From Arthrobacter sp. (lineage in GTDB: Bacteria > Actinomycetota > Actinomycetes > Actinomycetales > Micrococcaceae), in contig NZ_JAUNVV010000002.1 in assembly GCF_030540645.1 (NCBI RefSeq), forward strand, positions 8,132 to 54,770: DNA of 46,639 bases. The letters are read 5' to 3'. The position numbers were made by a program, and so were the translations under genes. Below the pieces are notes generated by a model, which did no database searches, had not been told where the DNA came from, and saw only the letters and a program-made list of their open reading frames with translations. This document shows, piece by piece, positions 1 through 6,499 of this stretch. Each line of letters starts with the position of its first letter. Positions within the stretch are counted from its first letter, which is position 1.

Positions 1-10
1 CAGTGAGGGT

Positions 11-62
11 AAAGTACGACGGCGCGTCCCCCACACACGGGGGGGCCGCGCCGTCGTACTTT
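11..62. terminator. Long hairpin, probable terminator of the gene left of the window
   Basis: A perfect 16-bp inverted repeat (AAAGTACGACGGCGCG at 11-26, its complement at 47-62) closes on an inner CCCCC/GGGGG stem after one mismatch. It is very stable, and A and T runs at its ends could serve termination in either direction. No gene is visible to its left within the window. Confidence 0.7.
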
Positions 63-165
63 CCGCCTTTGCATTGGTGGCACCGAGTCACGGCACCTGA
101 GCAGGGACGGGGAATGGCGTAGGATCGGCTGGGTAGGCTGTCCACCTGAGGAATAGGAAGCGCAG

Positions 166-210
166 ATGAACGTCCAGTCACCGACTCCCATGAAGCCGGT
201 CTCAGCATGA
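166..210 (+). CDS. 14-codon leader ORF overlapping the DUF1961 gene
   Basis: ATG at 166 sits about 6 nt after a good ribosome binding site (AGGAAG, 155-160) and opens MNVQSPTPMKPVSA, then TGA at 208-210. That stop overlaps the ATG at 207 of the next gene as ATGA. The downstream ATG has no ribosome binding site of its own, so its translation is probably coupled to this mini-ORF. The peptide shows no run of one amino acid that would suggest attenuation. Coupling is inferred; a frameshifted N-terminus is the alternative. Confidence 0.5.
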   Translation: MNVQSPTPMKPVSA

Positions 211-896
211 GCGTCGATGTGAGCGGGGACGCCAGTCCGGAGCCGGTGCTGTACAGCAACGCGATGTCGGTGGAGTCCCTGGCGGACTGGGTTCGTGAAG
301 GCCCGGTCACCATCACGGACGGGCATGGCGGTGCCGTGTTGGGCAGCAGTGCAGACCCTGACGCAAGGGGCCCGTACGCGCATTTTGTGCTGTGGTGCCC
401 GGTGAGCTTCCCGGACCGAATCCGAATTTCCTGGGAGTACCACCCCATCGAAGGCCAGGGACTGGCCATGCTGTTCTTCGGGGCACGTGGCAGCGCCGGA
501 CGGGACCTTTTTTCTCCGGAGCTTGCTCCGCGCACCGGATTTTATCCCCAGTACCACTCCTCGGACATTGACACGCTTCACGTTTCATACCAGCGGCGAA
601 AATTTTCCTCCGAGCGGGCGTTCCGCACGTGCAACCTGCGCAAGAGCCCCGGTGCCCACATGGTCGCGCAGGGAGCGGACCCGCTGCCAAGCCCCGAAGA
701 CGCTGACGGGTTCTACCGCATGGACGTGTGCAAGGACGGTCCGCAGGTCACCCTGAGCATCAACGGCCTCCAGATTTTCCAGTGGCTCGACGACGACGCC
801 ACCGGTCCCTGCCTCGAAGGCGGCTATTTGGGTCTGCGCCAGATGGCCCCGTTGCTGGCAGCGTACAGAAATCTCACCGTCACCGCGCTCCCCTGA
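207..896 (+). CDS. DUF1961 (YesU-like) family protein
   Basis: This 229-residue protein matches the DUF1961/YesU family over its length as I recall it: LYSN near residue 15, ADWVREGP, FVLWCPVSFPD, RISWEYHPIEGQGLAMLFF, DLFSPELAPRTG, QYHSSDIDTLHVSYQRRK and MVAQGADPLPS. The family has a concanavalin A-like jelly-roll fold. Bacillus subtilis YesU lies in the rhamnogalacturonan (pectin) utilisation cluster, so a carbohydrate-related role is likely, but no enzymatic activity can be read from the sequence. There is no signal peptide, so it should be cytoplasmic. The gene stands alone, lacks its own ribosome binding site and starts inside the stop codon of a 14-codon leader ORF. No pectin genes surround it. 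Confidence 0.8.
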   Translation: MSVDVSGDASPEPVLYSNAMSVESLADWVREGPVTITDGHGGAVLGSSADPDARGPYAHFVLWCPVSFPDRIRISWEYHPIEGQGLAMLFFGARGSAGRDLFSPELAPRTGFYPQYHSSDIDTLHVSYQRRKFSSERAFRTCNLRKSPGAHMVAQGADPLPSPEDADGFYRMDVCKDGPQVTLSINGLQIFQWLDDDATGPCLEGGYLGLRQMAPLLAAYRNLTVTALP

Positions 897-1010
897 GACA
901 GCGCATGGAACGTGCTGGCTAAACTGTAACCCCCGCCCGGAGCGAACACCGATACGCTGGGACTAGCGTCGGCAATCAAGGTGCCGGCCAACTCGCGAGG
1001 AGAGTGGATC

Positions 1011-2270
1011 GTGACCAGTGCAACGGCGCCTGAACATGTAGTTGTTGTTGGTGCAGGAATCATCGGATTGTCCACTGCCTGGTACTTGCAGGAACACGGC
1101 ATCAAGGTCACCGTGGTGGATCGCAGCGGCGTTGCCTCCGGCTCCTCGTGGGGCAACGCAGGATGGCTCACCCCGGCATTGACGCTGCCGCTGAGCGAAC
1201 CGTCCGTGCTGACATACGGCCTCAAGGCAATGCTGGACCCGAACTCACCCCTCTACATTCCCTTTTCCACCGATCCGGCACTGCTGCGATTCCTGCTGGG
1301 CTTCGCCCGCAACTGCACACCCGGGAAGTGGCGGGCGGCCATGGCCGTGTTTGCTGAAATCGGACGCAGCGGCATTGATGCGTTTGCAGAACTCGCGGAA
1401 GGAACTCCGCCGGTGGCCGAAAACACGCACCCGGCGGACCCTTTCCTGACGGGCTTTGCATCGTTGCAGGACCGCGAAGCTTTGGTGAAGGAACTGCACG
1501 TCATCCGCGAGACCGGAGGAACCGTCGACTTCACGCTCATGTCCGCGGAGGAGATCCGGGCGCTTGAACCCACGCTGGGCCGCGGAGTGGTGGCCGGCGT
1601 TGAGATCCGCAACCAGCGCTACATCAACCCCCCTGCATTCATGGATTCCCTGGCCAACACCGTGGTGGCCCGGGGCGCTGAGCTGCTGACAGCCTTCAAC
1701 GTGCTGGACATCCGTGACGACGGTCGCAGCGTGGAGGTAATCGGTTCGGAAGGGCGCTCACTGAAGGCCGACGCCGTGGTTCTCGCCACGGGTGCCTGGC
1801 TGGGGACGCTGGCGCGTAAGTTCGGCGTCAAGCGCGTGGTCCAGGCAGGCCGCGGCTACAGCTTCACGGTGGTTCCGGAGTCGATGCCGACTCATCCGAT
1901 CTACTTCCCGGCCCAGCGGGTGGCATGCACGCCGCTGGGGGACAGGTTCCGGGTGGCCGGCATGATGGAGTTCAAGGATGCAGACGCACCCTTGGACCCG
2001 CGGCGCATCCAGGCGATCGTGAAGGCTGCCTCACCCATGTTCACCGGCATCAACTGGGAGGACAGGGCGGAGGAATGGGTGGGGTCCAGGCCGTGCACCA
2101 CGGATGGTTTCCCGCTTGTGGGCGCTACCCGGTCCCCGCGCGTCCACGTTGCAGGAGGCCACGGCATGTGGGGGGTTGCGCTGGGGCCGCTGACAGGGAA
2201 AATGGTGGCTGCTGAACTGACGGGGAACACTCCGCCTGAGATCATGCGCCACTTTAATCCGCTGCGCTAG
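1011..2270 (+). CDS. FAD-dependent oxidoreductase, D-amino-acid dehydrogenase (DadA)-like
   Basis: This 419-residue flavoprotein belongs to the DAO superfamily. The FAD-binding GAGIIG motif lies at about residues 13-18, followed by TVVDRSGVASGSSWGNAGWLT, the usual region after the dinucleotide fold in DadA-like enzymes, and the C-terminus carries the second FAD contact (VAGGHGMWGVALGPLTGKMVAELL-like). Such enzymes oxidise D-amino acids or secondary amines with electron transfer to FAD; the substrate here cannot be read. The GTG at 1011 is preferred over a GTG at 981 because GAGGAGAG lies about 7 nt upstream and the protein then begins just before the dinucleotide fold, as in the family. It is monocistronic and followed by a hairpin at 2281-2322. 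Confidence 0.8.
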   Translation: MTSATAPEHVVVVGAGIIGLSTAWYLQEHGIKVTVVDRSGVASGSSWGNAGWLTPALTLPLSEPSVLTYGLKAMLDPNSPLYIPFSTDPALLRFLLGFARNCTPGKWRAAMAVFAEIGRSGIDAFAELAEGTPPVAENTHPADPFLTGFASLQDREALVKELHVIRETGGTVDFTLMSAEEIRALEPTLGRGVVAGVEIRNQRYINPPAFMDSLANTVVARGAELLTAFNVLDIRDDGRSVEVIGSEGRSLKADAVVLATGAWLGTLARKFGVKRVVQAGRGYSFTVVPESMPTHPIYFPAQRVACTPLGDRFRVAGMMEFKDADAPLDPRRIQAIVKAASPMFTGINWEDRAEEWVGSRPCTTDGFPLVGATRSPRVHVAGGHGMWGVALGPLTGKMVAAELTGNTPPEIMRHFNPLR

Positions 2271-2280
2271 CCGAACCATG

Positions 2281-2322
2281 GGACATGCTGGGTCGCTGTG
2301 CTGACAGCGCGCCAGCATGTCC
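2281..2322. terminator. Hairpin after the flavoprotein gene
   Basis: Two nested stems are visible: GGACATGCTGG (2281-2291) with CCAGCATGTCC (2312-2322), and CGCTGT (2294-2299) with ACAGCG (2304-2309) around a GCTG loop. There is no T-tract after it, so it may be a Rho-assisted terminator or a processing barrier. Confidence 0.55.
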
Positions 2323-2337
2323 TGGGTCACAATGGAT

Positions 2338-2367
2338 TTGGCGGATGGGCGCGGCCCGGCATATGGT
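2338..2367 (+). promoter_or_regulatory. Putative promoter of the aroG leader transcript
   Basis: TTGGCG (2338-2343), an 18-bp spacer and TATGGT (2362-2367) form a plausible sigma-70-type promoter. The expected start falls at or next to the leader ATG (2374), which lacks a clear ribosome binding site, so the leader mRNA is probably leaderless. This is inference from consensus only. Confidence 0.45.
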
Positions 2368-2373
2368 GTGGAC

Positions 2374-2433
2374 ATGACAAACCGTTGGTATGCGTATTTT
2401 TCGTTGGCTCTGGAGGGGCCCGCGTCTAACTGA
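2374..2433 (+). CDS. Aromatic leader peptide of aroG
   Basis: A 19-codon ORF, MTNRWYAYFSLALEGPASN, ends with TGA at 2431-2433, 120 nt before aroG. Within five codons it has Trp, Tyr, Tyr and Phe (codons 2386-2400), the three end products of the pathway whose first enzyme is encoded next. Ribosome stalling on a cluster of regulatory codons is the established logic of attenuation leader peptides (trpL, pheL). It overlaps the 5' arm of one alternative stem (2404-2412) and precedes a strong terminator hairpin. The peptide is too short for standard gene callers. I am confident of the assignment; the stalling mechanism is inferred. Confidence 0.8.
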   Translation: MTNRWYAYFSLALEGPASN

Positions 2434-2524
2434 CACGCATCCAATCACCTTCAGAGCCAACAGGACAGGAAATTTATTTCCTGTCCTTCGCCATTTTCAG
2501 GCGGGCTCCGGAAGAGGGGCCCGC
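2404..2524 (+). promoter_or_regulatory. Attenuator of aroG
   Basis: Three structures are visible. (1) TTGGCTCTG (2404-2412) is perfectly complementary to CAGAGCCAA (2452-2460). (2) A terminator hairpin, 2462-2472 with 2477-2487 (arm AGGACAGGAAA, loop TTTA), is followed by a moderately T-rich stretch with TTTT at 2495-2498. (3) GCGGGCTCC (2501-2509) pairs with GGGGCCCGC (2516-2524, one G-U) just before the ribosome binding site. The 11-base GAGGGGCCCGC at 2413-2423 repeats at 2514-2524, so the early copy could compete for 2501-2509. A ribosome stalled on the WYAYF codons would mask 2404-2412. Which fold is the antiterminator remains open. Confidence 0.65.
2462..2499 (+). terminator. Attenuator terminator hairpin before aroG
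   Basis: A perfect 11-bp stem (2462-2472 with 2477-2487) with a TTTA tetraloop is followed by TCGCCATTTTC. It lies between the aromatic leader peptide and aroG, so termination here would stop aroG transcription when aromatic amino acids are plentiful. Confidence 0.65.
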
Positions 2525-2553
2525 TGCCAGCCCCAATATAAGGAATCAATTCC

Positions 2554-3681
2554 ATGAGCATTGCAGCAGCCCCCGAAAGCACAGTAGCGGTTCCGGCATC
2601 CACCACGAACCTGCGTGTCAGCCACTTCACCGAACTGCCGTCGCCTGCCGAGCTGGATGCCACGCTTCCGCTGGACTCCTACACAAGCAACGTCGTCGAA
2701 CGCGGCCGCGACCAGGTCCGGGCCATCATGGACGGGCTGGATGACAGGCTGCTGGTGGTGGTGGGCCCGTGCTCCATCCATGACACCGAGGCTGGGCTGG
2801 AGTACGCCCGTCGCCTGGCTGCAGCCGCGAAGGAGCATGAAGAGGACCTGCTGATCGTGATGCGCGCCTACTTTGAAAAGCCCCGAACCACGGTGGGCTG
2901 GAAGGGCCTGATCAACGACCCCGGCCTTGATGGCAGCCATGACGTGGCCAAGGGGCTGGAAATGGCGCGGAAGTTCCTGCTGGACGTGGCCCGGCTGGGG
3001 CTCCCCACAGGTACTGAATTCCTTGAACCCATCAGCCCGCAGTACACCGCCGACTTGATCTCCTGGGGTGCCATTGGTGCCCGCACCACCGAAAGCCAGA
3101 TCCACCGCCAGCTCTCCTCCGGGCTGTCCATGCCCATCGGGTTCAAGAACGGCACCGACGGGGACCTGCAGATTGCCCTCGATGCATGCAACGCCGCCAG
3201 CGCTCCGCAGTCTTTCTTGGGGATCGACGGCGCCGGACGGGCCTCCCTTGTCAGCACGGCAGGCAACCAGGACACTCACGTGATCCTGCGCGGCGGGCGC
3301 CAGGGCCCCAATTACCATGCCGCGGACGTGGCACAGGCCTCGGACCAGGCGGCCCAAGCCGGCATCAACCCGCGGCTGATCGTTGATGCCAGCCATGCCA
3401 ACTCCGGCAAGAGTCACCATCGCCAGGCTGAGGTTGCGCTGGAAGTGGGCGCCCAGCTGGAGGCCGGGGACGCTTCGGCGCACACCATTGCCGGCGTCAT
3501 GCTGGAGAGCTTCCTGGTGGGCGGTGCGCAGAAACTCGACGTTGACCAGGTGGCTTCCGGAGAAGCCGAGCTGGTGTACGGCCAGAGCGTCACCGATGCC
3601 TGCATGGACTGGGATGTCACGGCTGACGTGCTCGCCAAGCTGGCCGGGGCTTCGCACACACGCCGCAACAGCGGTTCCTGA
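2554..3681 (+). CDS. aroG: 3-deoxy-7-phosphoheptulonate (DAHP) synthase, class I
   Basis: This 375-residue enzyme condenses phosphoenolpyruvate and erythrose 4-phosphate to DAHP, the first step of the shikimate pathway to Trp, Tyr and Phe. Class I (AroAI-alpha) signatures are present: VVVGPCSIHD near residue 70, MRAYFEKPRTTVGWKGLINDP near 110, TGTEFLEPISPQY near 155, IGFKNGTDGD near 195 and VDASHANSGK near 280. Its length equals the family norm of about 350-375. The ATG at 2554 has AGGAA (2541-2545) 8 nt upstream. Regulation is indicated by the upstream WYAYF leader peptide and terminator, implying transcription attenuation by aromatic amino acid supply in addition to the feedback inhibition known for the family. 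AroG, AroF and AroH isozymes cannot be told apart by eye. Confidence 0.93.
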   Translation: MSIAAAPESTVAVPASTTNLRVSHFTELPSPAELDATLPLDSYTSNVVERGRDQVRAIMDGLDDRLLVVVGPCSIHDTEAGLEYARRLAAAAKEHEEDLLIVMRAYFEKPRTTVGWKGLINDPGLDGSHDVAKGLEMARKFLLDVARLGLPTGTEFLEPISPQYTADLISWGAIGARTTESQIHRQLSSGLSMPIGFKNGTDGDLQIALDACNAASAPQSFLGIDGAGRASLVSTAGNQDTHVILRGGRQGPNYHAADVAQASDQAAQAGINPRLIVDASHANSGKSHHRQAEVALEVGAQLEAGDASAHTIAGVMLESFLVGGAQKLDVDQVASGEAELVYGQSVTDACMDWDVTADVLAKLAGASHTRRNSGS

Positions 3682-3708
3682 AGAGCGGTGCTGCCTGAAG
3701 AAACAACT

Positions 3709-3737
3709 TTCACAGAAGTCACTTCTACACCTAGAGT
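3709..3737 (+). promoter_or_regulatory. Promoter with a palindrome in its spacer, upstream of the BldC-like gene
   Basis: TTCACA (3709-3714), a 17-bp spacer and TAGAGT (3732-3737) give a good promoter match. The spacer carries a perfect 13-bp palindrome, AGAAGTCACTTCT (3714-3726). MerR-superfamily proteins typically bind between -35 and -10, so autoregulation by the downstream HTH protein is possible but unproven. Confidence 0.45.
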
Positions 3738-3810
3738 TGAACTTAGGAGCAGAAGGGGGCAACAGCTAAGACAATGGATTTTCACTGGCTAGTGGATACC
3801 GAGGATGGCC

Positions 3811-4047
3811 ATGACGCACGACCAGGATTTTAGCAATGTGAAATTCTTGACAGTTCAGGAAGTCGCTGAACTCATGCGCTTGTCCAAAATGACCGTTTAT
3901 CGGATGGTGCACGCCGGTGAGCTGCCGGCAGTCCGTTTTGGCCGGTCATATCGCGTACCAGCAAACGCCGTCGAAACGTACCTGCGTGCGGCCGTGGTGG
4001 ACAGCACAGCGACGCACGAGGGGCCCAGTTCGGCGCATGCAGGTTAA
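3811..4047 (+). CDS. Excisionase/BldC-like helix-turn-helix DNA-binding protein
   Basis: A 78-residue protein made almost entirely of one MerR-type winged HTH: FLTVQEVAELMRLSKMTVYRMV (about residues 12-33) then HAGELPAVRFGRSYRVPANAVETYL, the wing and recognition pattern of the excisionase/BldC family. BldC-type proteins lack an effector domain and bind DNA cooperatively on direct repeats. The ATG at 3811 is preferred over that at 3805, because GAGG (3801-3804) directly abuts the first but is 6 nt from the second. It sits just upstream of bS22, an arrangement I recall from other actinobacteria, and its own promoter contains a 13-bp palindrome. Target genes cannot be inferred. BldC itself is possible but not certain. 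Confidence 0.85.
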   Translation: MTHDQDFSNVKFLTVQEVAELMRLSKMTVYRMVHAGELPAVRFGRSYRVPANAVETYLRAAVVDSTATHEGPSSAHAG

Positions 4048-4080
4048 AGGCGGTACCCTAGGAAAGATCCATTTTCGGCT

Positions 4081-4109
4081 TTGACCGATTCCTGCGATCG
4101 GTCGACCAA
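4081..4109 (+). promoter_or_regulatory. Inverted repeat and possible promoter upstream of bS22
   Basis: GACCGAT (4083-4089) and ATCGGTC (4097-4103) form a perfect inverted repeat with a 7-nt gap. It overlaps a TTGACC (4081-4086) that could be a -35 element with a weak ACCAAT about 18 bp downstream. It may be an operator or a weak stem ending the HTH gene transcript. Confidence 0.35.
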
Positions 4110-4160
4110 TCGTTTACGGCCTCAACCGAGGTTGTTCTATGCAGTTTGTGAGGAACTTTC

Positions 4161-4259
4161 ATGGGTTCAGTAGTTAAAAAGCGCCGCAAGCGGATGTCTA
4201 AGAAGAAGCACCGCAAGCAGCTGCGCAAGACGCGTCACCAGCGTCGCAATAAGAAGTAA
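4161..4259 (+). CDS. Small ribosomal subunit protein bS22 (AURKAIP1/COX24 domain)
   Basis: This 32-residue, extremely basic protein, beginning MGSVVKKRRKRMSKKKHRK and ending in RNKK, is recognisable as bS22, the tiny 30S protein seen in mycobacterial ribosome structures and annotated elsewhere as an AURKAIP1/COX24 domain protein. Fifteen or more of its residues are Lys or Arg. The ribosome binding site GAGGAA (4150-4155) lies 5 nt before the ATG. A strong terminator follows 20 nt after the stop. It is too short for default gene callers and easily missed. Its neighbour upstream, a BldC-like HTH gene, is a frequent companion in actinobacteria as far as I recall. Confidence 0.93.
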   Translation: MGSVVKKRRKRMSKKKHRKQLRKTRHQRRNKK

Positions 4260-4279
4260 GCAGCTTCTTCGCGAAAGCG

Positions 4280-4315
4280 CCCGTCCACCCTTGTGGTGTA
4301 CGGGTGTTTTTTGTT
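4280..4315 (+). terminator. Rho-independent terminator after bS22
   Basis: CCCGT (4280-4284) and CCAC (4285-4288) pair with ACGGG (4300-4304) and GTGG (4293-4296), with a 3-nt bulge, followed by TGTTTTTTG. It separates bS22 from the convergent phosphatase gene. Confidence 0.85.
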
Positions 4316-4323
4316 TAAGTCCC

Positions 4324-5136
4324 CTAGCGGCGCCGCACCATGGCGATACCCTTCCACAGCCCGTAGACCACGCCCGCGCCCGTAGCCGCCTGCAGGCCCA
4401 GTGTTGCCGCACGGCGTCCTGAACGGAAGTCGTAGACGGGCCAGTTGTTGTCGCGGGCGTACTTGCGAAGTTTTGCATCTGGATTGATGGCCACAGGGTT
4501 GCCCACGGCTGTCAGCAGGGGGATGTCATTGAAGGAATCGCTATAAGCCCAGCTGCGGGAAAGATCAAGGCCCTCCTTTTCGGCCAGTTCACGAACTGCC
4601 CGGCCCTTTGCGGGGCCATGCAGAATTTCACCCACCAGCCGGCCCGTGTACATGCCGTCTTCGATCTCTGCGACAGTACCCAATGCACCCGTGAGGTGCA
4701 GCCGCTTGGCAATGACGCCGGCAACCTCCACCGGGGTTGCGGTCACGAGCCACACTTGGCGGCCGGATTTCAGGTGTTCTTGTGTCAGTGCCCTTGTGCC
4801 AGGCCAAATCTTGGAAACGATCATCTCGTCGTAGACTTCTTCGCCCAGCTGGCGGATGAAGTCCGCGCTGATGCCAGCGGCGAGTTTCTGTGCGGAGTCC
4901 TGGATGGAATGAACGTCGTTCATGCTTTCGCCGCGGAGGATGAACTTCGCCTGTTTCCACGCGAAGCCGGTCGCATCTCTAAGGGTGAATGCGCGCTTCT
5001 GGTACATTTTCCGGGCCACATGGAACAGGCTTGCGCCCTGCATCAACGTGTTGTCCACATCGAAGAAAGCAGCCTCACCCTGGTGCAGCGCAGTGGTCGA
5101 GACGGCCTCGGCACTGTTGGTATTCACGTCGGGCAT
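4324..5136 (-). CDS. HAD-IB family phosphatase (SerB-like) with a C-terminal hydrophobic helix
   Basis: This 270-residue protein of the HAD superfamily has motif I FFDVDNT with nucleophile Asp26 and general acid Asp28, motif II in VWLVTATP (Thr), the conserved Lys in GPAKGRAVREL, and motif III in AYSDSFNDIPLL. This places it in subfamily IB with phosphoserine phosphatase-like enzymes. Many actinobacterial members have unknown substrates, and some resemble lysophospholipid or CicA-type phosphatases. A Gly/Ala-rich C-terminal segment (about residues 245-265, then RRR) may contact the membrane. The gene is convergent with bS22 and divergent from the glutaredoxin-like gene. No good ribosome binding site precedes the ATG. 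Confidence 0.85.
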   Translation of the reverse strand: MPDVNTNSAEAVSTTALHQGEAAFFDVDNTLMQGASLFHVARKMYQKRAFTLRDATGFAWKQAKFILRGESMNDVHSIQDSAQKLAAGISADFIRQLGEEVYDEMIVSKIWPGTRALTQEHLKSGRQVWLVTATPVEVAGVIAKRLHLTGALGTVAEIEDGMYTGRLVGEILHGPAKGRAVRELAEKEGLDLSRSWAYSDSFNDIPLLTAVGNPVAINPDAKLRKYARDNNWPVYDFRSGRRAATLGLQAATGAGVVYGLWKGIAMVRRR

Positions 5137-5261
5137 GGAACGAGTCTAGTCAATGCTGCCCTCATGTGCCCGCTACGCCACCTGAGCGCGGGTTAACTGT
5201 GGTGAAACTTTCATTCGTGTCTGCAAACGGCGCTCTGGCATGGCCGGGGATGTGTATTGGG

Positions 5262-5274
5262 TAGGTTGTAGCCA
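5262..5274 (+). promoter_or_regulatory. Possible -10 element of a leaderless glutaredoxin-like transcript
   Basis: TAGGTT (5262-5267) lies 6 nt before the ATG at 5274, where no ribosome binding site is seen. This fits a -10 box with transcription starting at the initiation codon. No clear -35 element was found. Confidence 0.3.
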
Positions 5275-5588
5275 TGACACGAGCAGCCGGGGACCCGGCC
5301 CACAGCGATAACGCCACCAGTAGTGGCAGGCCTGTTCCACTGATTGAGCTGCTCACCAGAGGCGGATGCCATCTGTGCGAGGACGCCCGCTCCGTTGTTG
5401 CCGACGTGACCGGCAGTCTTGGACTGCTGTGGCAGGAGGTCGACATTGACGACGACGCAGAGCTGACGGCGCGCTACGGCGAGGAAATTCCGGTGGTCCT
5501 GGTGGACGGCATTCAGCGAGACTTTTGGCAGATAGACCCGCTCAGGCTGCGCAGCATCCTCAGCCGCGCCGTGGCAGGGGAGCCTTAG
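5274..5588 (+). CDS. Glutaredoxin-family (DUF836-like) protein
   Basis: This 104-residue thioredoxin-fold protein carries the redox motif CHLC at residues 32-35 after a beta-strand (LIELLTRGG), a cis-proline region in EEIPVVLVDG near residue 75, and a final helix. This is the pattern of short glutaredoxin-like proteins often found next to rex in actinobacteria. The first 20 residues are low-complexity and probably disordered. It lies 224 nt upstream of rex on the same strand, consistent with a role in redox balance, although the electron partner (mycothiol or other) is not determinable. It is transcribed divergently from the HAD phosphatase and may be leaderless. Confidence 0.85.
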   Translation: MTRAAGDPAHSDNATSSGRPVPLIELLTRGGCHLCEDARSVVADVTGSLGLLWQEVDIDDDAELTARYGEEIPVVLVDGIQRDFWQIDPLRLRSILSRAVAGEP

Positions 5589-5812
5589 GCCCAAGGGAAA
5601 GCCATGGATCGACCCTGCCCACATCCCGCATGGCTGCTCCAGGAACAGGGGCAGTGGCCTGCGGTTTTTGGTGATGGACGGGGCACGACTTACAGTGGAT
5701 GCAGGCGAGTGCGGACCTTGTGGAGACACGTTCAGCAACGGCGTACGGCCTTAGTTTGAGAATGTGGAGTGTTGTCTTGATCCCAGCGCAGATCCCGGAG
5801 GGAGAGTCGCCC

Positions 5813-6478
5813 GTGCCTGCCCGGGAGCTCCCGGCTGCCACGGTGTCCCGGCTGACATTGTATTTGCGTACCCTTGATGCCTTGCTGGTCAGTGGCACCG
5901 AGAGCGTTTCCTCGGAAGCGTTGGCGGAGTCCGCCGGTGTTGGCTCGGCCAACGTTCGCAAAGACCTTTCCCACCTTGGCTCCTACGGAACCCGCGGTGT
6001 CGGCTACGACGTGGCCAACTTGAGCCGGCAAATCTCCCAGGCACTGGGCTTGACGCACGAGTGGCGCGTAGCCATTGTCGGTGCCGGCAACTTGGGCCGT
6101 GCGCTCGCCCGCTACGCCGGATTCGAATCACGCGGCTTTGACGTGGTGGCCTTGTTGGACGCCGACCAAATGCTCGTGGGAACTGAAGTTGGCTGGCTGC
6201 GTGTCAGCGACGTGGTGAATTTGGAGAGCGTGCTAAAAAACACACGCGCCAACATGGTGGTGCTGGCTCTGCCGGCAACCGTGGTCCAATCAGTGTGCGA
6301 CAGGGTCGTTGCGGCAGGCGTGCACAGTATTCTCAGTTTTGCTCCGGTCGCATTGAGCGTTCCGGACTATGTGAATTTGCGCAAGGTCGATATGGCCACC
6401 GAACTGCAGATTCTCGCTTATCACGCCAAGAGATCCCAGCATTCCTCCATGGAAGCGCAACGCCGCACCGGAGCGTAG
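5813..6478 (+). CDS. rex: Redox-sensing transcriptional repressor Rex
   Basis: Rex senses the NADH/NAD+ ratio and represses respiratory and fermentative genes when NAD+ is abundant. The 221-residue protein has an N-terminal winged helix (VSRLTLYLRTLDALL, then SSEALAESAGVGSANVRKDLSHLGSYGTRGVGYDV up to residue 67) and a Rossmann domain with GAGNLG at 90-95, followed by a domain-swap helix at the end (KVDMATELQILAYHAK). I chose GTG at 5813 because GGAGGGAG lies 8 nt before it and the protein then begins right at the DNA-binding domain. An upstream ATG at 5699 would add 38 residues not expected in Rex. hemA, a frequent neighbour, is absent downstream. I saw no convincing Rex operator upstream. 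Confidence 0.93.
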   Translation: MPARELPAATVSRLTLYLRTLDALLVSGTESVSSEALAESAGVGSANVRKDLSHLGSYGTRGVGYDVANLSRQISQALGLTHEWRVAIVGAGNLGRALARYAGFESRGFDVVALLDADQMLVGTEVGWLRVSDVVNLESVLKNTRANMVVLALPATVVQSVCDRVVAAGVHSILSFAPVALSVPDYVNLRKVDMATELQILAYHAKRSQHSSMEAQRRTGA

Positions 6479-6480
6479 CC

Positions 6481-6499
6481 GCCGCAGCGCCGCTGCGGC
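6481..6499. terminator. Stem-loop between rex and the convergent membrane protein gene
   Basis: GCCGCAGC (6481-6488) pairs with GCTGCGGC (6492-6499) around a 3-nt loop. It lies directly after the rex stop and reaches the stop codon of the convergent gene, so it may serve both. Confidence 0.5.

Noticed and set aside
2497-3762. 421-codon open frame opposite aroG
   Set aside because: It is antisense to a well-conserved gene, has no family features, and reflects GC-rich codon bias.
5719-5739. Possible Rex operator (TTGTGG...TTCAGCAA) upstream of rex
   Set aside because: The half-sites are two to three bases off the consensus TTGTGAA-N4-TTCACAA and the spacing is wrong.
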